Shown here piece by piece: positions 25,940-36,854 of a stretch of DNA of 64,000 nucleotides (within the stretch, counting starts at the first letter, position 1; every line of letters begins with the position of its first letter). Both the position numbers and the translations under genes were made by a program. Under the pieces are notes generated by a model that was not told the origin of the DNA, did not search any database, and saw nothing but the letters and a program-made list of their open reading frames with translations. The stretch is from Epilithonimonas mollis (GTDB lineage: Bacteria > Bacteroidota > Bacteroidia > Flavobacteriales > Weeksellaceae): contig NZ_FRAM01000004.1 in assembly GCF_900142325.1 (NCBI RefSeq), positions 248,001 through 312,000 on the forward strand, given 5' to 3'.

Positions 25940-27112
25940 ATGAACTCCAGATTGACCCTGTTCTGTTTTCTTTTCCAAGCAGGTTGTGTTTTTTCCCAAA
26001 CGCAGCTATACAGATCTGAGCAGGCCGGTCATAGTGAGACAGAGAAGAACGTTTATAATTCAATAACACTGGTGGGCAACGCAGTCATTGTCAACACTTC
26101 AAACTACAGACTGAAAGCTTTAAATAAAGACAATTATCAGGAGCTTTGGGATATTGATGTTGGGACAGCCTCCAATACATCTCCCTACTTCTACAATGAT
26201 TCTTTTTTCCATGCGACAAAAAAGGGAGAGCGGAACAGTATGGCGCTGTATGATCTTAAAACCGGTAAAATGATAAAAGAGCTGCCATTTGAAAGTATTT
26301 GGTCAAAGCCACATTTTTTAGGGAGTACGATGTACTTCATGGGAGCTATGGATGGAAGCAGGCTGCTGGCTTATGATATTGATAATAATGAAACCGTATG
26401 GGAAAGACAGATAGGTTTGGAAGGCGCGACGGTTTTTCTTAAAGATAAAATCATAGCAGAGGTAGATGAAAAGCAGTGGACAGAAATGGATTATAAAGGC
26501 AAACAGCTCACAAAGAAAACCAAAGAATTTGTCATCATTGACACAACAAAGTACAATATCAGCAATTATGAGTTTCCAACACACGACGGCAAAAAGATCA
26601 CAGGAAAATTTTTGAGCAGAAAGAAAATCAGCAACTGGGATTTTACAAAAGAAGTTACGGAAAAACATACGGTATTGTTGGGCGACAGGCGTCTTCTGAT
26701 TTTAGGCGACAGGCGTAGGGTCATTTTAAATCTCGACCTGGAAACAATAATCTCCCCGGATTTGGAAGATAATTATGCAGTAAGCAAGATGGTGAAGATG
26801 GATGATGAAACCATTTGGCTTGCCTGTGAAAACCACCTTGTCCATTATGATTTTAAAAAGAAAAAGCTCCTGCGTAATGTTAATTTAACCCATTGGCAAC
26901 CTTATCAATTAGTTTTAGATGGCAGAGATATCTGGCTGATCTCAAAGAATGACGGACAACTGTACCACCTGGATTTTGAACCCGATGAAGCTGTTGCGGA
27001 AAAAACAGCGAGAGAAAAAGCAATACAGAAACAGCTGCGATGCGACCCGCCAAATCCTGAAAAAATAAAAGCAGCGAAAGACGCGGAAGAAAGACTGAAA
27101 AATAATAATTAA
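25940..27112 (+). CDS. Exported PQQ-like beta-propeller protein
   Basis: A 390-residue protein with a signal peptide (to about residue 20, V-F-S-Q). The body has repeated W-D/W-E-R strands and aspartate turns (Y-Q-E-L-W-D-I-D-V-G, N-N-E-T-V-W-E-R-Q-I-G, D-D-E-T-I-W-L-A-C) resembling a PQQ/BamB-like propeller. The last 40 residues are charged and helical. A 12-base segment is repeated in frame 24 bases apart at 26681 and 26705, giving L-G-D-R-R twice. It is the first gene of a co-directional block with the Sel1 protein 13 bases downstream. Not recognised beyond the fold. Confidence 0.75.
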   Translation: MNSRLTLFCFLFQAGCVFSQTQLYRSEQAGHSETEKNVYNSITLVGNAVIVNTSNYRLKALNKDNYQELWDIDVGTASNTSPYFYNDSFFHATKKGERNSMALYDLKTGKMIKELPFESIWSKPHFLGSTMYFMGAMDGSRLLAYDIDNNETVWERQIGLEGATVFLKDKIIAEVDEKQWTEMDYKGKQLTKKTKEFVIIDTTKYNISNYEFPTHDGKKITGKFLSRKKISNWDFTKEVTEKHTVLLGDRRLLILGDRRRVILNLDLETIISPDLEDNYAVSKMVKMDDETIWLACENHLVHYDFKKKKLLRNVNLTHWQPYQLVLDGRDIWLISKNDGQLYHLDFEPDEAVAEKTAREKAIQKQLRCDPPNPEKIKAAKDAEERLKNNN

Positions 27113-27125
27113 AAATTTTACAATT

Positions 27126-27794
27126 ATGAGAAAATTAATTATGATTTGCTTAGTGATGGTACTCGGAGTTTTTGCAAATGCGCAGCAATTAAGTGCTTAC
27201 TATGATGCTGAATTACTTACTAAAATAAGCGAGAGTGGATATGAAGAAAATAGAGAACTTCTACACACGATGGCTGATTCAGGAAAAGTAGATGCTATGG
27301 TAATGCTTGGCTTGTGGTATAGCCAGAGACCGAATAGACCTAGCTATTTCTATAAAAGAAGTATTTATAGTACTACACACGGTTATATGAGAGGTGGTAG
27401 TAACCAGGAATTAGCCATAAAATATTTTACCGCTGCTGCAGAAAAAGGAAGCCCTAATGCAATGTATTATCTGGGATTAATCTATCTTGATGGTAAAATT
27501 TCTGAAATATATTATCCTCTAAAATTTAAAATAGAAAAAAATGATAAACTAGCTTTTGAATGGTTTTCAAAAAGTATTATCCCTGAATATAAAGAATCGC
27601 TCTATCAAGCACACCATATAACAAATAGCTTTTATGAAGGTTCTACATTTACCTATAATTCCTATTTTGTGTTAGCTAATATGTATGAAAAAGGAAAAGG
27701 TGTGTCGAAAGATGCTGCAAAAGCAGCAGAACTGAGAAGATTAGGTGAAGAAAGATATCAATATATACGTCAAATCCGAGGGTTTATAGAATAA
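27126..27794 (+). CDS. Exported Sel1-like repeat protein
   Basis: A 222-residue protein with signal peptide (M-R-K-L-I-M to about residue 20, N-A-Q-Q) and at least three Sel1-type repeats: V-D-A-M-V-M-L-G-L-W-Y, A-A-E-K-G-S-P-N-A-M-Y-Y-L-G-L-I-Y and a C-terminal A-N-M-Y-E-K-G-K-G-V-S-K-D. Sel1 repeats build solenoids for protein binding. It lies 13 bases after the propeller gene and before the small secreted paralogues. Confidence 0.8.
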   Translation: MRKLIMICLVMVLGVFANAQQLSAYYDAELLTKISESGYEENRELLHTMADSGKVDAMVMLGLWYSQRPNRPSYFYKRSIYSTTHGYMRGGSNQELAIKYFTAAAEKGSPNAMYYLGLIYLDGKISEIYYPLKFKIEKNDKLAFEWFSKSIIPEYKESLYQAHHITNSFYEGSTFTYNSYFVLANMYEKGKGVSKDAAKAAELRRLGEERYQYIRQIRGFIE

Positions 27795-27916
27795 TTTTTA
27801 AAACAATCAATACAAATCATACTAACAAAAAAATAAATATTATAAAAATATATAACATTCTACTATTGCCGATTTGGGGTTTGATATTATCACTAAACTT
27901 TAAAATTATTTTAAAT

Positions 27917-28324
27917 ATGAAAAACCTGATCACACTTATTATTTTATTCTCAGGTCTGGGATTAGCAACCGCACAAACTGAAGCCGAAACCATTGCGTGG
28001 ATAAAAGAAAAAATAGAAAAATATCCGGTAGATTATGACAAAAACGTTGTAAAGTCAATAAACGCCTGTGAAATAACAGTCGAAAACTATATGGATAATA
28101 AAGTGTCAACTTGGATTATGCCAACAGACATAACTGGCTGGATTGCATTTGGCCCCTCTTTTAAGGGAAATGTAGTTAAACATATTAATCATTTGGGAAA
28201 AGTTAAATATGTGGACTTTATTTCTCTCTTAGATGAGAAGCGTGAAGCGGATTTGGCTTCGCGAATGATGAAAGCGATCTTACATCTAAATACTTTTTGC
28301 CCACAGAAAAAAGAAGTATTTTAA
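27917..28324 (+). CDS. Small secreted paralogue 1 (unknown family)
   Basis: A 135-residue exported protein. The ATG at 27917 opens M-K-N-L-I-T-L with a signal peptide ending at T-A-Q, matching its two downstream relatives; an earlier in-frame ATG at 27866 would add 17 atypical residues. The mature protein begins with E-A-E-T-I-A-W-I-K-E-K-I, shared in pattern with the next two genes (E-E-x-I-x-x-I/L-x-x-K/R-I), and ends with a helix near M-M-K-A-I-L-H-L. Three tandem genes of this shape suggest duplication and divergence. Function unknown; Cys residues are few. Confidence 0.7.
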   Translation: MKNLITLIILFSGLGLATAQTEAETIAWIKEKIEKYPVDYDKNVVKSINACEITVENYMDNKVSTWIMPTDITGWIAFGPSFKGNVVKHINHLGKVKYVDFISLLDEKREADLASRMMKAILHLNTFCPQKKEVF

Positions 28325-28342
28325 CTTTTAAAATAGATATTC

Positions 28343-28843
28343 ATGAAAAACCTACTCACGATTTTTGTTTTATTTCTGGGATTGGGATTGGTGAATGCTC
28401 AAGAAAAAAAGCCAACAAAAGAAGAAACAATCAATTTTATTGAGCGGATATTAAATACTTCACATAATATGAATGGACCAGTCAGCGAATTTAAAATTAA
28501 TGATAATACATTATTGTATAGGGTTTTTGATGATTCGTTTCTAGATCAGAAAGTAGAATACTATGGAATATATTTTGAAAAAATAAATAGTGTGACTATA
28601 GATCCTATTAACTATAGTAATAATAATACCCGCATTAAAATAAATTTTGATTATAATGGTATTAGGAAATCTGTGAAAACGAAATGGTTTATAGAAGGTC
28701 TCGAAGATGCCAATCATAGTGAGGATAATTTGAACATTATTTCATTAGCAGTACCAAAGATCAAAGCTGAAAGTATTATAAAAGCTTTTGAAAGATTGAA
28801 AGAAATCGCAAAAGAAGAAAATAAAGATCCTTTTGCAGAATAG
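28343..28843 (+). CDS. Small secreted paralogue 2 (unknown family)
   Basis: A 166-residue protein with signal peptide M-K-N-L-L-T-I-F to N-A-Q. Mature start K-E-E-T-I-N-F-I-E-R-I parallels the neighbours. The middle is beta-rich with a Y-Y-G-I-Y-F-E-K-I-N-S-V-T-I-D strand and the C-terminus has the S-I-I-K-A-F-E-R-L helix corresponding to S-I-K-A-L-K-H-M in paralogue 3. The gap to the previous gene is 18 bases. Function unknown. Confidence 0.7.
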   Translation: MKNLLTIFVLFLGLGLVNAQEKKPTKEETINFIERILNTSHNMNGPVSEFKINDNTLLYRVFDDSFLDQKVEYYGIYFEKINSVTIDPINYSNNNTRIKINFDYNGIRKSVKTKWFIEGLEDANHSEDNLNIISLAVPKIKAESIIKAFERLKEIAKEENKDPFAE

Positions 28844-28865
28844 ATAATCAGAAAAATTAAAATTT

Positions 28866-29286
28866 ATGAAAAACCTATTTACACTTTTCGTCTTATTCAT
28901 GCCATTGGGAATGATGAACGCACAGACTTCGGAAGAAATATTGGATTGGCTTAAAACCAAAATAACCGAGCGTCCCTATTCCAAAACAAATGAATCAAAA
29001 AATGAGTTCCTCCACAAAATAGATTTTACGCTTGAGGGAAAAACCATCTGATTCCTATTCAGATAAAGGAGAATCTTTTCTTTACAGATGGGAAAACATC
29101 AAAGATGTTAGAAAGCTTGAATTATATACAAGAATTGAAATCGCAGGTGAGGAAAAATTCCCAAATAACAAATTTGTATTCAGTTTCCAGATTGTAAATG
29201 ATGAGTTAAGAGAAAAATCCATAAAGGCATTAAAACATATGGCAACATCTCAAGGAGCTAAACTGGTAAAGGACGACTTATTTTAA
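28866..29286 (+). pseudogene. Small secreted paralogue 3, frameshifted
   Basis: Two overlapping frames make up one gene of the family. 28866-29051 encodes the signal peptide (M-K-N-L-F-T-L-F-V-L-F to N-A-Q) and S-E-E-I-L-D-W-L-K-T-K-I, then ends at TGA. The rest continues in the +1 frame to 29286 with a F-L-Y-R-W-E-N-I-K strand and the C-terminal S-I-K-A-L-K-H-M helix. Removing one A from the five-A run near 29039-29043 rejoins the frames. Either a recent inactivating insertion, a phase-variable tract or a sequencing error; raw reads would tell. Confidence 0.75.
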
Positions 29287-29308
29287 AATAATTAAATAAA
29301 TTTTTATT

Positions 29309-29731
29309 ATGAAAACAACAAAAATAATTAATCTTATGATCTTTATGATCGTATTATTACCAGGATTCTTCTCTTTAATAAAAGCTCAGGATAAATATGC
29401 CTTTGCAACTTGGTCCAATGCAGGTGTTTCTTCTAACGATGATGCTTTTTATCTGGTAGTTTCAGATCCGGTAAAAAACTGGTATAATATGAGTGAAGAT
29501 CAACGCAAAGAATGGGAAACAAGTTTTAGAATATCCGCAAACAGGCAGATAGGAAAAGACATTATGGGAAATTATAAAATACCGGTGCCTGATGGCGGGA
29601 GTTATGAAAAATTCAACTCACTGTCAGCATGCAAAGAGAGGATACAGCAAGTAGCAGACAAATTTAAAAAAGATTATTCTCGGTATGACAAACCTGCCAA
29701 AGTTATTTATGTAAACCTCTATGAATATTAA
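29309..29731 (+). CDS. Secreted protein of unknown function, 140 residues
   Basis: A 140-residue protein with a signal peptide ending near residue 26 (K-A-Q-D). The mature part has Y-A-F-A-T-W-S-N-A-G, W-Y-N-M-S-E-D-Q-R-K-E-W and a V-I-Y-V-N-L-Y-E-Y end. It does not share the E-E-x-I pattern of the three preceding genes but sits in the same orientation 22 bases on, and shares the exported small-protein style. No family recognised. Confidence 0.65.
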   Translation: MKTTKIINLMIFMIVLLPGFFSLIKAQDKYAFATWSNAGVSSNDDAFYLVVSDPVKNWYNMSEDQRKEWETSFRISANRQIGKDIMGNYKIPVPDGGSYEKFNSLSACKERIQQVADKFKKDYSRYDKPAKVIYVNLYEY

Positions 29732-29765
29732 ATTTAGGCAATGATGATATATTAACATTTATGCA

Positions 29766-29793
29766 AGAAGACCGCTGACAGTGGTCTTTTTTA
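29766..29793 (+). terminator. Terminator after the secreted paralogue block
   Basis: Eight-bp stem AAGACCGC / GTGGTCTT with one G-T pair and a 5-base loop, then a T run. It closes the 25940-29731 block. Confidence 0.85.
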
Positions 29794-29959
29794 TGCATTT
29801 CTGCATTTCAATTTGTACTATTATCCTCTGCTTACAGATGTCCGTATATAATAATTTAAAAACCTATTTATTGTTTATTGCATATTTTCAATACAAGATG
29901 TCCTTTTATAAATCAATGAATATCAAGGCATTTTTTTGTAAATTCGTTTATCAAAATAA

Positions 29960-33097
<3,138 letters not shown>

Positions 33098-33148
33098 ATT
33101 AAAATAACTATATACTTGAATGTACAAAATTAAACTATTACCAATAAA

Positions 33149-33330
33149 CTAAAATAGCAGTTCGTCGATATAAAAGACTAATCTTTCATTGCTTCCCTGG
33201 GATTTTGCCATTGCATCAGAAACGTCGCCCATAGCAGTTATTAAAAATCTGCTTAATTTAATAACGTTTTTTTTTCTGTTCAATGATCGCTTTAATTGTT
33301 TTTAATTCAAAAGTAGCGTTGTTAAATTGG
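33149..33330 (-). pseudogene. Short gene remnant with broken frame
   Basis: Reading leftward, one frame from about 33330 encodes F-G-Q-F-N-N-A-T-F-E-L-K-T-I-K-A-I-I-E-Q and reaches a nine-A run, after which a second frame goes on as V-I-K-L-S-R-F-L-I-T-A-M-G-D-V-S-D-A-M-A-K to a stop at 33149-33151. Shifting the frame in the A run joins them into a plausible small protein, but no start is seen. I do not know the family. It could be a decayed gene beside the decayed BNR gene. Confidence 0.3.
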
Positions 33331-33800
33331 CCGAAGGAAATAAAAAGGACCCGGACAATTTATCTTGCTCCAGGTTTGACCGCCATTGACAGTTTTAAAA
33401 AATCCTGAAACGAACCCATATGTAAAACCGATGTTCTCATTTACAAATTGAATCTTTCCGTTTGCAGGAATGGCTACAACGGACCAGTCGGTTCCGCTGT
33501 TCTTTGATTTCAGCAATGTATTGGTAGTTGTAGATATAAATAAATATTTTCATCTACACAAGTTAAACCATTTAAACCAGTTGAATTAATATTAATAGCA
33601 ACCAACTGTCTCCGCCATCGACAGATTTTTAAAAAGGTGCCGAATCTCCAACAGCATATCCAACACTGGGTGTAGCGAACTTGACGTTTCTGATGTGCTG
33701 TGATATTCCTGTGACTTTTTTCTGCTAGGACATCCCACCATCCACCGATTTCAATATGGTTCCTTTGTCACCTACAACTAAATATCAAATATTTAAACTA
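33322..33800 (-). pseudogene. Decayed Ycf48/BNR-repeat protein gene
   Basis: Reading leftward from about 33800 the three frames hold pieces of the repeat typical of Ycf48/sialidase-type propellers: V-V-G-D-K-G-T-I-L-K-S-V-D-G-G near 33730-33780, V-G-Y-A-V-G-D-S-A-P-F followed by K-S-V-D-G-G-D-S-W near 33600-33670 with an in-frame stop between, and F-F-K-T-V-N-G-G-Q-T-W-S near 33340-33400. Stops and frame changes separate them, and no intact start or signal peptide remains. Relatives are usually secreted proteins with T9SS tails in this group. Confidence 0.7.
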
Positions 33801-33965
33801 CACCAATCGAACCGAATCATCTATTTAAATTGTTTATAGATAATCATTCTGTCTTTACACCAATAGTAAATGGCGTTACCTGATTTCAAGTAACACCATT
33901 TCTCTATAAATCTCTTATTAGAAGTATAATCTTGATTATTATAAATTATAACCTGAAAAAAGATT
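33801..33965. other. Short gap without recognisable gene
   Basis: About 165 AT-rich bases between the decayed propeller gene and the DUF3570 gene. I see no terminator or promoter of note. Confidence 0.4.
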
Positions 33966-35156
33966 TTATTTGAATCTCAAATTCAGGGAAATAATATCAG
34001 ATTTCATTCCCACGGATTTCGTGTAATGTCCGTATCTGATTTCCAGCATATTTAGCCTTTCGACACCAAATAAACCATTCTTCGGATTGATCCTGATTCC
34101 TGCCCCGTAAAAATGACTGTCGAATTTTGAAAGGTCATAGTTACTTGTATAAAAACCATCAAAAGCCGTGTGCTCTTGATAAGGCGCAAAATATTTAGCC
34201 GCAGTCTGAGAATAATATCTGTAAAACGGACTTACCGAAACAAAAGGCGAAATTTTCACCGGCGTTTCCAGGCTGAAAGTATTGGATCTCAAGCCCCAGT
34301 CATCGGTATAATAACGATAATACGCTCTCAGGATGACTTTGTCCCCAAGGAAATAATTCGCTCTTACTCCCAAAGGAATTTTAAACCGTTTATCTGGCAA
34401 AGCTTCCTGATGAACCGAATGATCATTGAAGTAAACTCTGTGGAAAGGCAAACTTAAATATCCCGTCTGCTGAACACCATCCGCCAAAAATTCAACCTGA
34501 AAATTTTGATTGATAATTTGCGAATAGGAAAGAGACAGCGCAAAAGTATTTCTTCCGCTGGTTCCATAACTTTCGTGTTCTCCTCCAGTGCTTCCGTTTG
34601 TTCTGAGCTCAATCGGAGCAATCAGTTTTACCTGATCCAGATAAGCCTGAAATTTTGCGGTAAACTCTCCCATTCTGTTCTTGGTCTTTTGTGAAAATCC
34701 AATGTTTGCTCCGTACGATGCATAATCGAACTCGAAGGAAGTAGAAACACCCGCCATTAAAGTCGTCCCTTTTTCGGTGTTCTCACGGCTCCAGCTTAAC
34801 GCAGGATAAATTCTGTTGTCTGCGTGGGAAGCTGATGAATTGGCTTTCAGATCGATCATATCCGAAGAAGCGGACGTATAATGATCGATCCCGACACTGA
34901 AATCGAATTTATTTTTCCGGTCTTTCTTATCGTATTTTACCATAGTTACGTCAATGGTATTGGAAATGTCGGTCAGTTTTTCCGTCCCGATTCCTCCCGT
35001 CACTGCTGAGTTGTTTCCGTTTTGTTTATAATAGCTTGAAACTAAATTAGCTTCATCAAAAGTCAGTTTTTTAGACTGTTCGTTGTTTGTGTTTTCCTGT
35101 GCTTTTACGTTGAAAATTCCGAAAAGAGCAATAACACTTACGATTATTTTTTTCAT
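33966..35156 (-). CDS. DUF3570 outer-membrane beta-barrel protein
   Basis: A 396-residue protein. From the ATG at 35156 a signal peptide (M-K-K-I-I-V-S-V to K-A-Q-E) is followed by alternating amphipathic strands with aromatic girdles and a C-terminal Phe-Lys strand (I-S-L-N-L-R-F-K), a beta-barrel pattern. The D-Y-A-S-Y-G-A-N and Y-Y-R-Y-Y-T-D-D-W-G motifs fit DUF3570. A longer frame back to 35315 overlaps the DUF4266 gene and lacks a signal, so I reject it. It comes last in the order thioredoxin, ApbE, DUF4266, DUF3570, suggesting an outer-membrane partner for a flavin- or metal-dependent redox step. Role unproven. Confidence 0.85.
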   Translation of the reverse strand: MKKIIVSVIALFGIFNVKAQENTNNEQSKKLTFDEANLVSSYYKQNGNNSAVTGGIGTEKLTDISNTIDVTMVKYDKKDRKNKFDFSVGIDHYTSASSDMIDLKANSSASHADNRIYPALSWSRENTEKGTTLMAGVSTSFEFDYASYGANIGFSQKTKNRMGEFTAKFQAYLDQVKLIAPIELRTNGSTGGEHESYGTSGRNTFALSLSYSQIINQNFQVEFLADGVQQTGYLSLPFHRVYFNDHSVHQEALPDKRFKIPLGVRANYFLGDKVILRAYYRYYTDDWGLRSNTFSLETPVKISPFVSVSPFYRYYSQTAAKYFAPYQEHTAFDGFYTSNYDLSKFDSHFYGAGIRINPKNGLFGVERLNMLEIRYGHYTKSVGMKSDIISLNLRFK

Positions 35157-35190
35157 TTTTGAATCACAATTAAATTTTACGATTACTCTT

Positions 35191-35412
35191 TTAGTTACAT
35201 CCGCAACCGCCACCCACTTTTCCGGCATTCGCTCCAGAAGATCCTTCTCTGTAGGACTGAAAGCTGAGCTCAGTTTTTTCAATCGTTCTGTTTCCGAGAA
35301 CCATTTCAGCGTCATTTAATTTATTTTTTTCGTACTCTTTTACGGTTGTGCAGGACTGTACCGAAGCAACTGTGATCAGTAAGCAAGCTAATATTTTTAT
35401 AAGGTTTTTCAT
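35191..35412 (-). CDS. DUF4266 small Cys-ended lipoprotein
   Basis: A 73-residue lipoprotein. Lipobox ends at Cys21 (V-Q-S-C). The mature peptide is about 53 residues with N-D-A-E-M-V-L near 33-39, R-E-G-S-S-G-A-N-A at 55-63 and an end G-G-G-C-G-C-N with Cys70 and Cys72. It overlaps apbE by 4 bases and precedes the DUF3570 barrel by 34 bases, so the three are co-expressed. The E-G-S-S-G-A-N segment resembles the ApbE target motif (D-x-x-S-G-A-T), but the acceptor Thr is Asn here, so flavin attachment at that site is doubtful. The two terminal Cys could bind metal or flavin, or form a disulfide with the nearby thioredoxin-like protein. Confidence 0.85.
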   Translation of the reverse strand: MKNLIKILACLLITVASVQSCTTVKEYEKNKLNDAEMVLGNRTIEKTELSFQSYREGSSGANAGKVGGGCGCN

Positions 35413-36335
35413 TTTAAATTAATGTTTTGAGATGAATAAATTTTGTCCTGGTCATCAATAATGATGCATTCCAGATGATTGATCTGGTTGATCATATTGA
35501 GCGCCGCATTGATTCCCATAATGCATACGGGAGTCGCCATTGCATCGGCAATTTCTGCGTTGGGACAAAAAATTGTAACACTTTTCACACCCGAAACAGG
35601 CATTCCTGTTTTGGGATTAATGGTATGAGAATATTTTTTACCGTTGATCACGACGAATTTTTCATAATTTCCCGAAGTTGCAATTGCCATATCGGTGATA
35701 TTCATATACGAAAACGGCTGTTTTGCGTTGTCGGGATCGGCAATTCCGACCGTCCAGGGTTTTCCGTCTGCCTGATTTCCCCAAGTCGTTAGATCGCCTG
35801 AAGCATTAACAATTCCGGAAGTAACACCTCTGTTTTGAAGCATCTGTTTTGTCATTTCTGCAGCGTAACCCTTCCCGATTCCTCCGAAACCGATCCGCAT
35901 TCCTTTTTCTTTGAGGAAAACGGTTTGCTTTTCACGGTCAAGAATAATATTCTGATAATTAACTAGTTTCAGATGTTCTTTAATCAGTTCAGGATTAGGA
36001 AGTTCTTTCATTTCACGGTCGAAGTTCCAGAAACTTTTATCGATTCCGCCATACGAGATATCGAAATATCCATCCGTTATTCTGCTGATCCTCAAACTTC
36101 TTTCAATCAAGTTAAAAATCTCCCAATCTACTTTTACAGGCTGGATTCCTGCATTTCTGTTGATAAGATTGGTCTGGCTTTCCTCACTGAATGTCGTCAG
36201 AAGTTTTTCAATTCTCCTGATTTCTTCAATAGCCGCATCAATATGACTGTAAGCGGATTTTTCTTCATTGCTAACAACGGTAATTTCAAAAGCGTTCCCC
36301 ATTAATTTCTGAGGTCTTTTGAATTCTCTTAACAT
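35409..36335 (-). CDS. apbE: FAD:protein FMN transferase
   Basis: A 308-residue ApbE-family enzyme that transfers FMN from FAD to Thr of target proteins outside the cytoplasm. Core motifs: G-N-A-F-E-I near the N-terminus, the I-G-F-G-G-I-G-K-G-Y-A-A-E block, N-A-S-G-D-L, and the H-T-I-N-P-K-T-G-M-P motif with the Mg site. From the ATG at 36335 it lies 4 bases after the thioredoxin gene; the longer frame to 36392 would overlap it and is unlikely. There is no clear signal peptide from this start, so it may act before or without export, or an unusual leader may be used. Its target is not obvious; DUF4266 is the best local candidate. Confidence 0.9.
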   Translation of the reverse strand: MLREFKRPQKLMGNAFEITVVSNEEKSAYSHIDAAIEEIRRIEKLLTTFSEESQTNLINRNAGIQPVKVDWEIFNLIERSLRISRITDGYFDISYGGIDKSFWNFDREMKELPNPELIKEHLKLVNYQNIILDREKQTVFLKEKGMRIGFGGIGKGYAAEMTKQMLQNRGVTSGIVNASGDLTTWGNQADGKPWTVGIADPDNAKQPFSYMNITDMAIATSGNYEKFVVINGKKYSHTINPKTGMPVSGVKSVTIFCPNAEIADAMATPVCIMGINAALNMINQINHLECIIIDDQDKIYSSQNINLK

Positions 36336-36339
36336 ACTT

Positions 36340-36783
36340 TTATTTTTGATTTTCTTTGATATCTCTAATCTCTTTACTGAAAGCTGAAGCATTTTCCGCA
36401 GGAAGACCTTCCCAGCTTTTCAGGATTTTGCCTTCCGGATTCAGCAATAATGTGTAAGGAAATAGTCCTTTTTTATTGTACTGATCAGCCAGTAAAGCAT
36501 TTTCTTTTTTCAGTTCCGGAGAAAGCTGATTCTTTTTGTTTCTTGGAAAATCTGCATTGATGTAAACCACGACATTTTCTGTTTCCAGCTTTTTAAATTC
36601 ATCACTTTCAATGATATTTTTATGAAGCTTGATGCATGGAATGCACCAGTCGGAACCGGAGAAATTCAAAAGTATAAGTTCTTTATTTTCTAAAGCTAGT
36701 TTTTGGGCATTTTCCAAACGGCTTTGCGCATGAATGCCAACAGCAAATACAACCATTAAAATGGCTGAAAATAGTTTTTTCAT
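36340..36783 (-). CDS. Exported thioredoxin-like protein
   Basis: A 147-residue protein with signal peptide (M-K-K-L-F-S-A-I to I-H-A-Q) and a thioredoxin fold with D-W-C-I-P-C (Cys47, Cys50), then a cis-Pro region at F-P-Y-T-L-L-L-N-P-E-G. It is suited to reducing or exchanging disulfides in the periplasm. I choose the ATG at 36783 because the longer frame to 36837 lacks a signal peptide. It sits between the 129-residue unknown gene and apbE, so it likely serves the cysteine pair of DUF4266 or a metal-binding protein of this block. Confidence 0.88.
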   Translation of the reverse strand: MKKLFSAILMVVFAVGIHAQSRLENAQKLALENKELILLNFSGSDWCIPCIKLHKNIIESDEFKKLETENVVVYINADFPRNKKNQLSPELKKENALLADQYNKKGLFPYTLLLNPEGKILKSWEGLPAENASAFSKEIRDIKENQK

Positions 36784-36854
36784 TATTATGAAATTAATGA
36801 TATGAAACAATTGATGATATTTGATCTGTGAATACAAACCAAATTAGGACTGAA

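Noticed and set aside
35156-35315. Longer N-terminus of the DUF3570 protein
   Set aside because: Overlaps the DUF4266 gene and hides the signal peptide that begins at the ATG at 35156.
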